Source: Irineochytrium annulatum
Taxonomy: Eukaryota; Chytridiomycota; Chytridiomycetes; Chytridiales; Chytridiaceae
DNA length: 64,000 nucleotides
Reading direction: 5' to 3'
Assembly (NCBI GenBank): GCA_027600665.1
Contig: JADGJL010000015.1
Span: 1 to 64,000 of the forward strand
In this document: positions 36,801-46,176 of the stretch, one piece after another
Layout: each line of letters opens with the position of its first letter
Numbering within the stretch: position 1 is the stretch's first letter
Notes under the pieces: generated by a model
What the model was told of the DNA's origin: nothing
Databases searched by the model: none
Seen by the model: the letters and a program-made list of their open reading frames with translations, nothing else
Made by a program: the position numbers and the translations under genes

Positions 36801-38354
36801 TTATATGCCGATCCTGCGGAATTCCGTAGGTGTCATACCGGTCCATTTTTTGAACACCTGACTGAAATATTGCGAATTACCGCCGAATCCGAACAACTCA
36901 GCTAGTTCGAATACTTTAACATCCCCGCCTCTGCGGATATGATCACACGCCCGTTCGATGCGCAGACGATTGACGTAATTGGAGAAATTCTCGCCCGTGA
37001 CTTTTTTGAAAATCTTGCCCAGATAATCCGGATTCATATATAACATCTGATGAGCGACTCCATTGAGCGAGAGATCTGCCTCTCCATAATGACGATCCAC
37101 GATATCCATCATCTTCTCCACGGCGGAAGACTGGCGACTGATGTGGTTTTTGTAATACCCGGAAGTTAGCCGGGCTGCACTGCTTGCAACAAAAGTTTTT
37201 AATCCAGATAACGTATCGATATGAGGCAGTTCCGCCATACGCTGGGTGAATTCTGTTGCCTCCTCGGGCGGACATACATGAACCATCGCAGAATACAGCT
37301 GCACTACATAAGAACGAGTCACCTCAATCTCCAACTGCTGACGCGATAATAGATCAAACAGACGATCCACCTCTGCCGCGGTTTCTTCTGTATTGCCCGA
37401 TTTGATCAACTGACACAGTTGCTCTGCATCCTGTTCTACATGCACGCCGTCGCATTCTCCTGCCAGAACGAGATCATTCTTCGTGATCAGTTTGCCTTCA
37501 CCAATAAAAAAGCGATGGTTCAGATACTGCAATGCCTCACGAAACAACCGCCGGGACTGGATCATTCGATCTGCTTCACTCAGCGCAGCGGTCACTTCCA
37601 GTTTATACAGTCTGGTAAATGCAGCCCGAACCTCTTCAATATTTTCTTCCAATCGGCCCGGATCAGTTGAATCCGCAAGCAGAATCAGAAGTTTGCCTTC
37701 AATGGTAGTGCTTAACAGTACATCCGGTAGCAGATCACTGGCAATGTTTTTGATCGCAAATAAGTGACTGTAATCATGCTCATCTACGATTCGGAACAGC
37801 AGTAACCGAACTGTGTTCTCTTCAAGCTCCAGATCGAACAGCTCCTGATAATATTCCAGATCAACTGGCCCATAGGTTCGGTTGGTCATGAATTCTAGCA
37901 GAAATTGCTCCTTCACATGCGGAAGGACACGCTGCAATCGCTGTTTCATCTCACCAGCAACATGCTCCTTCACTTGAGCATCCTGATGTTCCTGCAACAG
38001 TTCGGTTAACGCATCATGGATCTGATTCTCATTACATGGTTTGAGCAAATAATGCTTCACACCATATTGCATCGCCTTGCGGGCATACTCGAACTCCTTG
38101 TAGCCGGATAACATGATGAAACGTACCCCTGGATATGCTTCCGATGCCTTCTCTATGAGTCCGAGACCATCCAGACCAGGCATGGAGATATCCGTAATAA
38201 TAATGTCAGGTCTCGACTGCCCGATTTTGTCCAATGCTTCAATCCCATTTCTCGCCGTACCCACCAATTCCGTACCTGCCGCGGCCCAATCGACCACTTG
38301 GGAAATCCCCTCCAGAATGACACGTTCATCATCTACGAGCATCACTTTGTACAT
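36801..38354 (-). CDS. AraC-type response regulator (YesN type)
   Basis: 517 residues from the ATG at 38354 (MYKVMLVDDE), nine bases after GAGAGG; an ATG two codons upstream is too close. Receiver domain with acidic pocket VDDE and phospho-Asp in ITDISMPGLDG, a long linker region, and a C-terminal AraC double helix-turn-helix (about 415-515; NPDYLGKIFKKVTGENF and FGFGGNSQYFSQVFKKWTGMTP). Overlaps the kinase gene by 26 bases. The likely target is the adjacent importer operon. Confidence 0.93.
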   Translation of the reverse strand: MYKVMLVDDERVILEGISQVVDWAAAGTELVGTARNGIEALDKIGQSRPDIIITDISMPGLDGLGLIEKASEAYPGVRFIMLSGYKEFEYARKAMQYGVKHYLLKPCNENQIHDALTELLQEHQDAQVKEHVAGEMKQRLQRVLPHVKEQFLLEFMTNRTYGPVDLEYYQELFDLELEENTVRLLLFRIVDEHDYSHLFAIKNIASDLLPDVLLSTTIEGKLLILLADSTDPGRLEENIEEVRAAFTRLYKLEVTAALSEADRMIQSRRLFREALQYLNHRFFIGEGKLITKNDLVLAGECDGVHVEQDAEQLCQLIKSGNTEETAAEVDRLFDLLSRQQLEIEVTRSYVVQLYSAMVHVCPPEEATEFTQRMAELPHIDTLSGLKTFVASSAARLTSGYYKNHISRQSSAVEKMMDIVDRHYGEADLSLNGVAHQMLYMNPDYLGKIFKKVTGENFSNYVNRLRIERACDHIRRGGDVKVFELAELFGFGGNSQYFSQVFKKWTGMTPTEFRRIGI

Positions 38355-40116
38355 CGTCATCGTCCTCTCTGATCCAAGGTATGCTGATCGATACTACAGT
38401 TCCTGATCCGGGCTTGCTGCTCATCACCATTCCACCTTCATCACCGAAGGTCAGTCTGATTCGTTCCTGGATGTTAGATAACCCAATGCCCTGTCCTCTT
38501 GTCTGAATACGTCCTTCGTGTAGTTGTTCCAGAAATTCCGGTGTCATCCCCGGACCGTCGTCTTCGACTTCGATAATCACCTTATCTCCATCTGCTCTCG
38601 CCCGAATACGAATTCGGCAGGGTTCAATGCTTGGTTCGAGTGCATAATGTATGGCGTTCTCCACGAGTGGCTGTAACGTTAACTTGGGAATCCGGGCCGT
38701 TCCCACCTCAGGGGCAATCTCCATGTCAAAATTAAGTCTCTCCTCAAAACGAGTGCGCTGAATCGTAACGTAACTGCGGACTATGTCCAGCTCTCTTTCG
38801 AGCGTGATCCACTTCTCGGACATATTCACAGAGCTGCGCAGCAGAAATCCAAGCGCCTCAACCATTTCCGAGATCTGTCGTTGCTTCTGCACTTTGGCCA
38901 ACCAGTTAATTGATTCCAACGTGTTATATAGAAAATGTGGATTAATCTGCGCCTGAAGCGCTTTCAACTCCGTCTCACGAATCACCAATTGCTTAGCATA
39001 GTTCTCATCAATCAATTCACGTATCCGTTGAAGCATCATCTTGAAGGTGCGATGCAGCAGCCCCACCTCATTCTGTGGAGATATGGGAACATTGCCAAGG
39101 GCAGCCTCCTCCAGTTTATCCAAATCGCCTTTTTCGATATTACGCATCTTTTTGATCAACTGCGCAATCGGGTGGGTGATACTGCGAGAAAACTTCGCTC
39201 CAATAATCAATGCGACCAGAAAAATCATAATAAAGATGACCGTGACCAGCTGTTTGACAAACTGAATTTGTTTAAACATCTGATCAAAAGGCGTCGTATA
39301 TAGGTAAGTCCAGTCAGTGTAGGAAGAGTTGGCCCGGGCGACAAAATAACGACCATGCTCAAACATGGCGATGCCATAAGGTTGGGTCCGCTTCAATTCC
39401 GACTCTATTTCAGCTTCACTGACTGCTGATTCTGTTGGATAGATCACTTCTTTTCCATCCGTAATCAACAACTGGGAGTCCTCTGCCGGTTCTTGCATCT
39501 GATCCTGGACAATTCGGTCCAGACGGACACGGATAATCAGCGTACCGAGCTTTTCCAGCGTAAACGCCCCACCCGTAAAAGATTTCACCTGTCGGACGGA
39601 TAAAAGCCTAGCTTGTTGATCCCCGCTGGTATGCCACACATTGGACCCCGAATATCGGTCTCCCAATGTCACCAGTTCCTTCTGTTTTGTCTCCGAAATT
39701 CCTTCCCGGTTCCCTGCAGCCATAACGTTATTATCATTATCGATAAATAGCATGGAATAGACGTATTTCTCAGACCCTGCATAAGCAACTAACCGGTTAG
39801 TAATTTTTTTGCGCAGACCATTTTTCTCGTAACCTGTCTCGGCCTTTTCAAGTTGAAGCAGATATTGCTGAAGCGGCTCATCTGACATCACCTTGAAAGA
39901 GAGACTGGACATCTCACGCAGTTGATTCTCAATGCCTACTGAAGACATATTGAGGACTTGCGAGGACTTCTCGTAGATTTGACGATCATAGATGCTGAAC
40001 ACATATCGGAGTACAGACGCATAAAACGTAAAGCTGATTAACATCAAAATGCCAATAAGAAGAATCGTTTTGTGATGAATCGGCAGTGTTGTGAAAGCGT
40101 TCTTAATTTTAGTCAT
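38329..40116 (-). CDS. Membrane sensor histidine kinase (YesM type, His_kinase/HATPase)
   Basis: 595 residues. Membrane helix about 18-38, an extracellular sensing domain, a second helix about 285-305, HAMP, the phospho-acceptor His in QINPHFLYNTLESINWLAK, and a HATPase domain (N-box VENAIHYALEP, EVEDDGPGM, GIGLSNIQERI). AAAGGAG precedes the ATG. Forms a two-component system with the overlapping YesN-like gene; presumably senses an external sugar or the loaded binding protein. Confidence 0.94.
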   Translation of the reverse strand: MTKIKNAFTTLPIHHKTILLIGILMLISFTFYASVLRYVFSIYDRQIYEKSSQVLNMSSVGIENQLREMSSLSFKVMSDEPLQQYLLQLEKAETGYEKNGLRKKITNRLVAYAGSEKYVYSMLFIDNDNNVMAAGNREGISETKQKELVTLGDRYSGSNVWHTSGDQQARLLSVRQVKSFTGGAFTLEKLGTLIIRVRLDRIVQDQMQEPAEDSQLLITDGKEVIYPTESAVSEAEIESELKRTQPYGIAMFEHGRYFVARANSSYTDWTYLYTTPFDQMFKQIQFVKQLVTVIFIMIFLVALIIGAKFSRSITHPIAQLIKKMRNIEKGDLDKLEEAALGNVPISPQNEVGLLHRTFKMMLQRIRELIDENYAKQLVIRETELKALQAQINPHFLYNTLESINWLAKVQKQRQISEMVEALGFLLRSSVNMSEKWITLERELDIVRSYVTIQRTRFEERLNFDMEIAPEVGTARIPKLTLQPLVENAIHYALEPSIEPCRIRIRARADGDKVIIEVEDDGPGMTPEFLEQLHEGRIQTRGQGIGLSNIQERIRLTFGDEGGMVMSSKPGSGTVVSISIPWIREDDDDVQSDARR

Positions 40117-40277
40117 CCTAAGCGCTCCTTTGCCTTGCGAAGGGTGCTGTCGTGTTATGGTTTAATCATTTTATTGTAAGTTATTTTCATATTTACACAT
40201 CCATTGGGCATCTGACAAGATATATTTATCCAACATTTCAGGTCATTAGAGGAGTGATCCATCTGTGTCAGCAACTC

Positions 40278-40333
40278 AAAAAGAACACAAAACAGCCAGA
40301 ATGCCTTGAACAGATCAAGGCATTCTGGCTGTT
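40278..40333 (-). terminator. Terminator of the SGNH hydrolase gene
   Basis: A long perfect hairpin: CAGCCAGAATGCCTTGA against TCAAGGCATTCTGGCTG with a five-base loop; T-rich downstream on the minus strand. Confidence 0.85.
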
Positions 40334-40365
40334 GAATCATATCATGCTAAAGCATGAAACATATC

Positions 40366-41688
40366 TTACGGATTAACAAAAACAGTTCTCAGCTTCTCTA
40401 CATATTGCACATCAAAGCCAAGTCCTTCAGCCACCATGGCAAGAGGGACATAGGTTTTGGACTCTTTGCCTACCTTGTTCAGGAATGCAGGTGTATCCAC
40501 GTTAACCGATGCTCCATTTACCTTCACCGCATTGGCACCAATCTTCACAGCAACCTTCCGGTCTCCATATGTAATGGTTGCGGTTGAAGTCTTGTTATCC
40601 CATATCGTAGTGGCACCAACAGCGTTCACGATATCTTGAATCGCCACAAAGTTTTTGCCGTTACGGATAATTGGTTTGTACGGTGTATTCAAGGTTTTGC
40701 CACTCACGATAATATTCATGGGTTCACCTGTGGCAGGTGCAGTCAGCTTGGTGTAATCTCCCCAGATCGTTTTGGCAAATACTTCGGCAATGGCCGCATA
40801 TCCGAATTGATTCGGGTGGAAATCACGATCTTTGATCATATGAGTCATCGTGCCTTCACCGCCAACAAACTCTTTTGCCACGTGTGCGACTTTGACATTG
40901 GTTCCTTGAGCAGAGAATTTAGCTGCGATTCCATCAATCGTCTGTGTGAAACCTTGGGATGCCTCCATCAGTTTGGCATAGAGTGCCTTGCCCGCTACTT
41001 CTGGCATCGGTTGATATTGGTCTGCGATGACAATTGTAGCGGTCGGATTAATTTCATGGATCGTATTAATCGTTGCACTAACATTGTCTGTATATGTTGC
41101 AAGTAATTCTTTTAATTTTGTTTGCAGTTCCTGATCACTCAGTTTGTCTGCTGTACCGAGAAGTTCCGATACATCATTTCCCCCAATGGTAATTGCGACC
41201 AGATTGGCCTGTGCTACACTCTCCCGGATTGCGGCAGTGTTAGCTCCGATCTGTCCCGCTCTTGGATCAGGAAGGCTTGGTTGAATGGCTTCGGAAGTCA
41301 GTGTTTTGCCATCCTTAATTGCAGTGGTGAAATTCTTCAGACCACTGGTCTTAAGTCCCGCAATCCCGTAGTTGTCCACCTGTGTACGTCCGTGCAGCAA
41401 ACCTTGCTCCTGCAGACGTTCGACATAACCATAGGGCAATTCTTTCGTGTTGGGCTCATAACCTACCGTTATGGAATCTCCCAATGTGACGATGCGGAAC
41501 TCCTTCGTTACGGCTACTGCATCTTTCTTCGCAGTCAGCGAAGCTTCGTTTGTACCCACTGGCAATACACTTGTTGTGGTGTCAGCCGCGTGTGCAGGCA
41601 ATGCAGAAGATGTGAAGAGCAGCATTCCTGCCAACATGCTCGCCGTTAAACCGGCAGCCGTATTTTCCCATATCCGTTTACGCTTCAT
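40366..41688 (-). CDS. Secreted SGNH/GDSL hydrolase with copper-amine-oxidase-N-like C-terminal domain
   Basis: 440 residues. Signal peptide cleaved near ALPAHAA (about 35). The SGNH domain has VTLGDSITVGYEP (nucleophile Ser), ITIGGNDVSE and a catalytic D..H in DFHPNQFGYAA. The last about 115 residues (ISGKTLNTPYKPIIRNGKNFVAIQDIVNAVG...) resemble the copper-amine-oxidase N1 module also present on the deacetylase at 9.7 kb. Probably an extracellular esterase or lipase held at the wall. Monocistronic. Confidence 0.88.
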   Translation of the reverse strand: MKRKRIWENTAAGLTASMLAGMLLFTSSALPAHAADTTTSVLPVGTNEASLTAKKDAVAVTKEFRIVTLGDSITVGYEPNTKELPYGYVERLQEQGLLHGRTQVDNYGIAGLKTSGLKNFTTAIKDGKTLTSEAIQPSLPDPRAGQIGANTAAIRESVAQANLVAITIGGNDVSELLGTADKLSDQELQTKLKELLATYTDNVSATINTIHEINPTATIVIADQYQPMPEVAGKALYAKLMEASQGFTQTIDGIAAKFSAQGTNVKVAHVAKEFVGGEGTMTHMIKDRDFHPNQFGYAAIAEVFAKTIWGDYTKLTAPATGEPMNIIVSGKTLNTPYKPIIRNGKNFVAIQDIVNAVGATTIWDNKTSTATITYGDRKVAVKIGANAVKVNGASVNVDTPAFLNKVGKESKTYVPLAMVAEGLGFDVQYVEKLRTVFVNP

Positions 41689-41828
41689 TCAGGTAACACT
41701 CCTTTTCGTGAATCTATCTTCATTCACACTAATATATAGTACATCGCTCATTCCAATGATATAAGTTCGTGTTACTCTATTCTATCATTTTAAAGCAGGC
41801 GCTGTCCTCTCTGCTGGAAGTGCGCATG

Positions 41829-41861
41829 AAATAACAGACTCCCGGATGGGGAGTCTGTTAC
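41829..41861 (-). terminator. Terminator after the 96-residue protein gene
   Basis: TAACAGACTCCC/GGGAGTCTGTTA stem with a four- to five-base loop just past the stop at 41895. Confidence 0.75.
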
Positions 41862-41894
41862 TGGTGAAGCACAGTTATGACGTTCAGTAATTAG

Positions 41895-42185
41895 TTAAGA
41901 TTGCGGCTTATCCGAGTTTTCGGCATTCGAATGACCCTTGTCGCTCTCCGGTTTGTTCCCGGTAGCTCGCTCCAGATATCGATCATAACGATCATCCAAT
42001 TCGCGTGCCATCTTCCGGTACTTTAACGTTTCCTCGACAATCGGATCACGCTCTGTCTGGATTCGCACTTCATATTTGGGAGGAATCAACTGACGTTCAC
42101 GCTGATCGGTGTCGCCGGACTCTTCCATGTCCCCTTCCGTCAGCATATCACTGAGCCGTCGTTCCAGTTCTTTGGATTCATCCAT
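41895..42185 (-). CDS. Small hydrophilic protein of unknown function
   Basis: 96 residues from the ATG at 42185, preceded by AAAGGAGCG; an upstream ATG at 42212 lacks a site. Very acidic and basic (MDESKELERRLSDMLTE..., RELDDRYDRYLERATG), likely helical or partly disordered, with no signal or membrane segment. No family recognised. Confidence 0.65.
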   Translation of the reverse strand: MDESKELERRLSDMLTEGDMEESGDTDQRERQLIPPKYEVRIQTERDPIVEETLKYRKMARELDDRYDRYLERATGNKPESDKGHSNAENSDKPQS

Positions 42186-42300
42186 TGTTCTCGCTCCTTT
42201 AATTAAAGTCATACATGCGTTAAATATTGCTATTGTACGTTCACTTCGTATACAGAATCATCTTCCGATCGCTGTTATCCCCAGATTTCTTTGATTCCCC

Positions 42301-42411
42301 TTTCCAAGGTAGAAATCCGGTGATAAAGGCGTAGCATATGCTTACGAAGCAGCTTTCTTCCAGAAAGCTTTTAGCTCCGCTTCTTCAGATGCTTTCTGTC
42401 CCCTCCGTTAA
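42301..42411 (-). repeat. Structured intergenic repeat, copy 1
   Basis: Shares with the copy at 54.1 kb TTCCAA.GG..GAAA..CCG.TGA, GC(A/G)TATGCTT.CGAAGC, the hairpin AGCTTTC-TTCCA-GAAAGCT and TTTCTGTCCYCTCCGTT. It lacks six bases of the central GCGAGCGCTTCG present there. It lies between the small hydrophilic protein gene and the inositol phosphatase gene. Strand is given as the one sharing the terminator-like reading of the copies; it is not known. Confidence 0.65.
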
Positions 42412-42454
42412 TGTACAATTAAAAATAATTAAAGCATCGATGAGTTGAATAAAC

Positions 42455-43327
42455 TCACTCCAGACCCGTTGCTTTCGCTTCCTTCAACACATCCGTCAGT
42501 GCATCATGGATTTTGCCATTGCTGGCAACGACATGACTTACTGACAGTTGATAAGGTGTTCCGATGGTATCCGTTACCTTACCGCCAGATTCTTCGACCA
42601 GCAGCGCACCTGCGGCAATATCCCACGGTTTCAAGCCAACTTCGGTATAGGCGCTGAGACGTCCTGCGGCAACATACGCCAGATGAAGGGCAGCAGATCC
42701 GCCTGCACGCAAGTTACGAACTTGCGGAGCCAGCGCCTGCACAGCAGCCATATTCAGTGGCAACGCAAAGGTTGTGTCTGCCGGGAACCCAACCGCAATC
42801 AGACTCTGAGCCAAATTCTGTTCACCAGATACTTGCATCCTGTTGCCGTGAACGTAAGCTCCTTTACCTTTTTCCGCAACAAACATTTCATCACGGGAAG
42901 GGTCGTAGATCACGCCGACAATGACTTCACCATTATGAGCCAATGCGATAGACACCGAGTAAAACGGGAATCCGTGTACGAAGTTCGTCGTTCCATCCAC
43001 CGGATCAACAATCCACAGGAACTCTTCTTCCTCGGCCTCTTTCAATGCTTTTGCCGAAGCTTCCGGTCCCGGTTCGACGCCTTCTTCACCCAGAATGGCA
43101 TGGTGGGGAAAATGCGTAAGAATCAGGCGGCGGATCATCTGCTCCGCTCCTTTATCCACTTCGGTCACCAGATCTTGGGGTGAATACTTGGTGCCAAGTT
43201 CAGCTACCGTCCCAAGACGGCTTTTGATCCATTCGCCAGCTTTGGAAGCTGCATTAATAGCAACGGCAGTATAGCTTTTGCTTGTCACGACATAAGGTAT
43301 CTTTTCCTTCTCATTCAAAGCGTTCAC
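42455..43327 (-). CDS. Inositol monophosphatase family protein
   Basis: 290 residues. Metal-binding motifs GEEG (about residue 85), WIVDPVDGTTNFVHGFP and the C-terminal KPWDIAAGALLVEESGG are intact, so it should be an active Mg-dependent phosphatase of the SuhB/IMPase family. Substrate may be inositol phosphate or another sugar phosphate. The start is a GTG with only a weak upstream site. Confidence 0.93.
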   Translation of the reverse strand: MNALNEKEKIPYVVTSKSYTAVAINAASKAGEWIKSRLGTVAELGTKYSPQDLVTEVDKGAEQMIRRLILTHFPHHAILGEEGVEPGPEASAKALKEAEEEEFLWIVDPVDGTTNFVHGFPFYSVSIALAHNGEVIVGVIYDPSRDEMFVAEKGKGAYVHGNRMQVSGEQNLAQSLIAVGFPADTTFALPLNMAAVQALAPQVRNLRAGGSAALHLAYVAAGRLSAYTEVGLKPWDIAAGALLVEESGGKVTDTIGTPYQLSVSHVVASNGKIHDALTDVLKEAKATGLE

Positions 43328-43425
43328 TCTACTTTCTATATCAATCTACGAAAAGTTGAAATACTTGTTAAAAGTATACGCCCCGCAGGTCGTAAAGTTT
43401 CTCGTTGCCCAAGCCCCTTTTGGCT

Positions 43426-44427
43426 CTACGGATGAATGATGACGGTAGACTCGTCCACCCACTCCACGCCTTCTTCGTGATAGAATGCCAGCTTCTGCAT
43501 CAGCTGCACAAGAGCCTCATCCTTGCGTTTGGCCTCAATCATCACGTCAAGCCTTGGGGTGTCTGCTGCGATATGACGCAAGAAGTCGAGCATAGGCTCT
43601 ACCTCCACGCCATCCGCATGACCTCGCACATCCTTTTCACTCTTCGGACTGGAGACATGAATTTTGGGTGGCAATGGCTGATCAGCCGGTGAATCTGCCT
43701 GGGCAAGCGGTGACTCCCAGGTCTTCAGAATATCAGGCCACAGATCCCATGGCTGTTCTCCCTCGTTGTTCACCCACTGGTGGTGGATATCCAATACCAT
43801 GGGTAATCCCAGGCGCTGGCACACGGCCAGTGTCTCGGGTGCGTTGAATGTTTTGTCATCATTTTCGAGTGTGAGCCGCTCCTGAATGTCCCGATCCAGC
43901 TTCAAAAAATTTTCTTCAAAACGAAGCGCCGCCGAAGGCTTGTCCCCGTATGCACCACCAATATGTATATTGTTCTTGGCAGTGGCATTCAGTCCCATGG
44001 CATCCAGCATCCGAACATGATGACGAAGGTCGCGAATCGAGTTGCGCAGAACTTGCTCACGGGGTGTACTAAGTACGGTAAAATGATCCGGATGAAAGGA
44101 GACACGCATATGATTTCCCTTCACAAAATCACCAATGGCCGCAAAGTCCTGCTTCAGAGCCGGGAACGGGTCCCAGTCATTCAGATCCTCGTGTGTTGCC
44201 AGTGGAATCAATTTGGAAGAGAAGCGATATACATGAATATGGCTGCCCTTGTTGTGCCTGAGCAAACGTAATGTATTATGCAGGTTCTCGGCTGCAATCC
44301 GTTCGAGCTTGCGGATCGCTGCTTCCCTGTCATCGATTTTGTTAAAACTCGACATGGTCATGGTCCGGGAAGGCGAGGCATTCTCTATGAGCACGGACAT
44401 GGCCACGTAACCAAAGCGTACGAGCAT
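43426..44427 (-). CDS. uvsE: UV damage endonuclease
   Basis: 333 residues from the ATG at 44427 (MLVRFGYVAMS), which follows AGAGAGGAAG. TIM-barrel UVDE signatures include HPDHFTVL, NNIHIGGAYGDK, LENDDKTF, VLDIHHQW, KIHVSSPK and DVMIEAKRKDEAL, which supply the metal-binding His/Glu/Asp residues. It nicks DNA 5' of UV photoproducts in an alternative excision-repair path; also a known protector of spore-formers. Confidence 0.95.
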   Translation of the reverse strand: MLVRFGYVAMSVLIENASPSRTMTMSSFNKIDDREAAIRKLERIAAENLHNTLRLLRHNKGSHIHVYRFSSKLIPLATHEDLNDWDPFPALKQDFAAIGDFVKGNHMRVSFHPDHFTVLSTPREQVLRNSIRDLRHHVRMLDAMGLNATAKNNIHIGGAYGDKPSAALRFEENFLKLDRDIQERLTLENDDKTFNAPETLAVCQRLGLPMVLDIHHQWVNNEGEQPWDLWPDILKTWESPLAQADSPADQPLPPKIHVSSPKSEKDVRGHADGVEVEPMLDFLRHIAADTPRLDVMIEAKRKDEALVQLMQKLAFYHEEGVEWVDESTVIIHP

Positions 44428-44584
44428 GAATTTCTTCCTCTCTATTAGGGCGGAGAACCTGCAAGGCATGTTCAGCCGTCAGGATGTACCGTCACTGTAT
44501 ATAACCAAGTTTTACCCTAAAAGAGTGACCATAATCGTATTCTGGCAAATCAGTCCATCCAACCCGCATTCCCGGTCAAAATCA

Positions 44585-44908
44585 CTACTCCTGCGCTTGT
44601 TCTCCAAAGAACATCTCATCGGCAAGCGCGGTCTGGATACGTGATTCTTCCTCCGTCAGTTTGCGGATCAGTTGCATCTCCACTTCGGTTACTTCTTGCC
44701 CCTGGAAGTTGATCTCTGCAATGGAAACCACGATCTTCACGATGGCTACAGCCACGTTATCCGGTGTGTATGCAATCACTTTCTGGCCGGTAGGAAATAC
44801 CCGGAAGCCCTGTTTGACCATTTTGCCGCGTCCGTATTCAAGCAGTTCGAACAGCTCCTGCTCACTCTTGAACTTGCATACGGAATTGAATTCAGTCTGA
44901 AATCCCAT
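44585..44908 (-). CDS. Conserved-looking protein of unknown function
   Basis: 107 residues, no signal or membrane segment, predicted alpha/beta (KQGFRVFPTGQKVIAYTPDNVAVAIVKIVVSIAEINF) with an acidic helical C-terminus. AGGAGGG precedes the ATG. It lies 30 bases after ddl and may be cotranscribed with it. I do not recognise the family. Confidence 0.75.
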   Translation of the reverse strand: MGFQTEFNSVCKFKSEQELFELLEYGRGKMVKQGFRVFPTGQKVIAYTPDNVAVAIVKIVVSIAEINFQGQEVTEVEMQLIRKLTEEESRIQTALADEMFFGEQAQE

Positions 44909-44938
44909 GCATATCCCTCCTGATCTTGTGGTTGCAGG

Positions 44939-46039
44939 CTACGCCTGTACGCCGTTCTCGTAATTCAGTGCCTGCTTGCGGTTGTAACGCTCCAGTGCCA
45001 GCTCAATCATGCGATCCAGCAATTCGGCATACGATACACCTGTCTCACGCCAAAGAAGTGGATACATGCTGTATGGTGTGAAACCAGGCATGGTGTTCAC
45101 TTCATTAATAAGCAATGCGCCGTCATTTTTTCGAATGAAGAAGTCCGCACGTGAAATGCCGTTACCTTCAATCGCACGGAACGCCTGGAGAGCTGCCTCA
45201 CGAATACGATCTGCGGCCTCCGGGTCCAGTGGAGCTGGGATCAGCATCTGTGATTGACCATCAATATACTTGGCTGCATAGTCATAATACTCACCGGAGG
45301 ATACGATCTCGCCTGGAACGGAAGCCATTGGCTCGTCATTGCCGAGCACGCTAACCTCAACTTCACGTGCTTCAACGAACTCCTCAATGACCACCTTCGT
45401 ATCATACCGTAGTGCGAACTCGACAGCTGTCTTCAGCTCATCGCGGTTACGCGCTTTGGAGATGCCCACACTGGAGCCCAGATTGGCCGGTTTGATAAAA
45501 CAAGGATACCCCAGCTGATCTTCGACCTGTACGATCATTTCGTGCTCTGTCTGCTTCCATTGTGTAGCATTAAAATACGTAAAGGCACATTGGTCAATGC
45601 CAGCCTGTGCAAACAGCTTTTTCATGACCACTTTGTCCATGCCGCCAGCCGAAGCGAGTACACCTGCACCTACATATGGCATATCCGCCATCTCGAACAT
45701 GCCCTGAATGGTGCCATCCTCGCCAAACGTACCATGCAGCAGAGGGAACATTACGTCCAGCGCTTCTGCTCCGCCATACAAACGGCCAAACAGTGCGTTC
45801 AGCGCATCCTGCGTTCCACCCGCCGATTGCTCCAGCTTCAAATCTTCAATCTGCGCGAACGGCGCATGCATGACAGGTCCTTTTTTCCACGTCCCCTGCT
45901 TGGAGATATAAAAAGGAACCAGTTCATACTTTTCATAATCAAATGCGTTTGTTACAGCGAACGCCGTTTGCAGCGACACCTCATGCTCGCCTGATTTTCC
46001 GCCGTACACGACGCCTACTTTTAATTTATCCATACTCAT
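44939..46039 (-). CDS. ddl: D-alanine--D-alanine ligase
   Basis: 366 residues from the ATG at 46039 after GGAGGG. ATP-grasp enzyme joining two D-Ala for peptidoglycan. Motifs: YGGKSGEHEVSL, LHGTFGEDGTIQG, KPANLGSSVGISKA, and the omega-loop SGEYYDYAAKY. The Tyr in that loop is typical of true D-Ala-D-Ala ligases, in contrast to the Lys or His of VanA-type D-Ala-D-Lac enzymes. Relevant because a Van-like operon lies 5 kb away. Confidence 0.96.
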   Translation of the reverse strand: MSMDKLKVGVVYGGKSGEHEVSLQTAFAVTNAFDYEKYELVPFYISKQGTWKKGPVMHAPFAQIEDLKLEQSAGGTQDALNALFGRLYGGAEALDVMFPLLHGTFGEDGTIQGMFEMADMPYVGAGVLASAGGMDKVVMKKLFAQAGIDQCAFTYFNATQWKQTEHEMIVQVEDQLGYPCFIKPANLGSSVGISKARNRDELKTAVEFALRYDTKVVIEEFVEAREVEVSVLGNDEPMASVPGEIVSSGEYYDYAAKYIDGQSQMLIPAPLDPEAADRIREAALQAFRAIEGNGISRADFFIRKNDGALLINEVNTMPGFTPYSMYPLLWRETGVSYAELLDRMIELALERYNRKQALNYENGVQA

Positions 46040-46176
46040 GTGTACCCTCCGATTATCTGTGCCTGATGCTGTCATGCTTGCATGCTCAGCACCCTTGTTT
46101 TTCTGCTTGTGTTATCTGGTCTTATTTTACACGGAACTGGATGTCTGCGTCACCGCATCCCGAAAATCTTTCGTGT

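Noticed and set aside
42370..42400. Hammerhead ribozyme core (CTGAAGA on the minus strand of repeat copy 1)
   Set aside because: The second copy reads CTGGAGA, and the GAAA and cleavage-site elements are not placed correctly.
44939..46039. Ddl as a VanA-type D-Ala-D-Lac ligase belonging to the Van-like operon
   Set aside because: The omega-loop has the Tyr of D-Ala-D-Ala ligases, and the gene is 5 kb away in another transcription unit.
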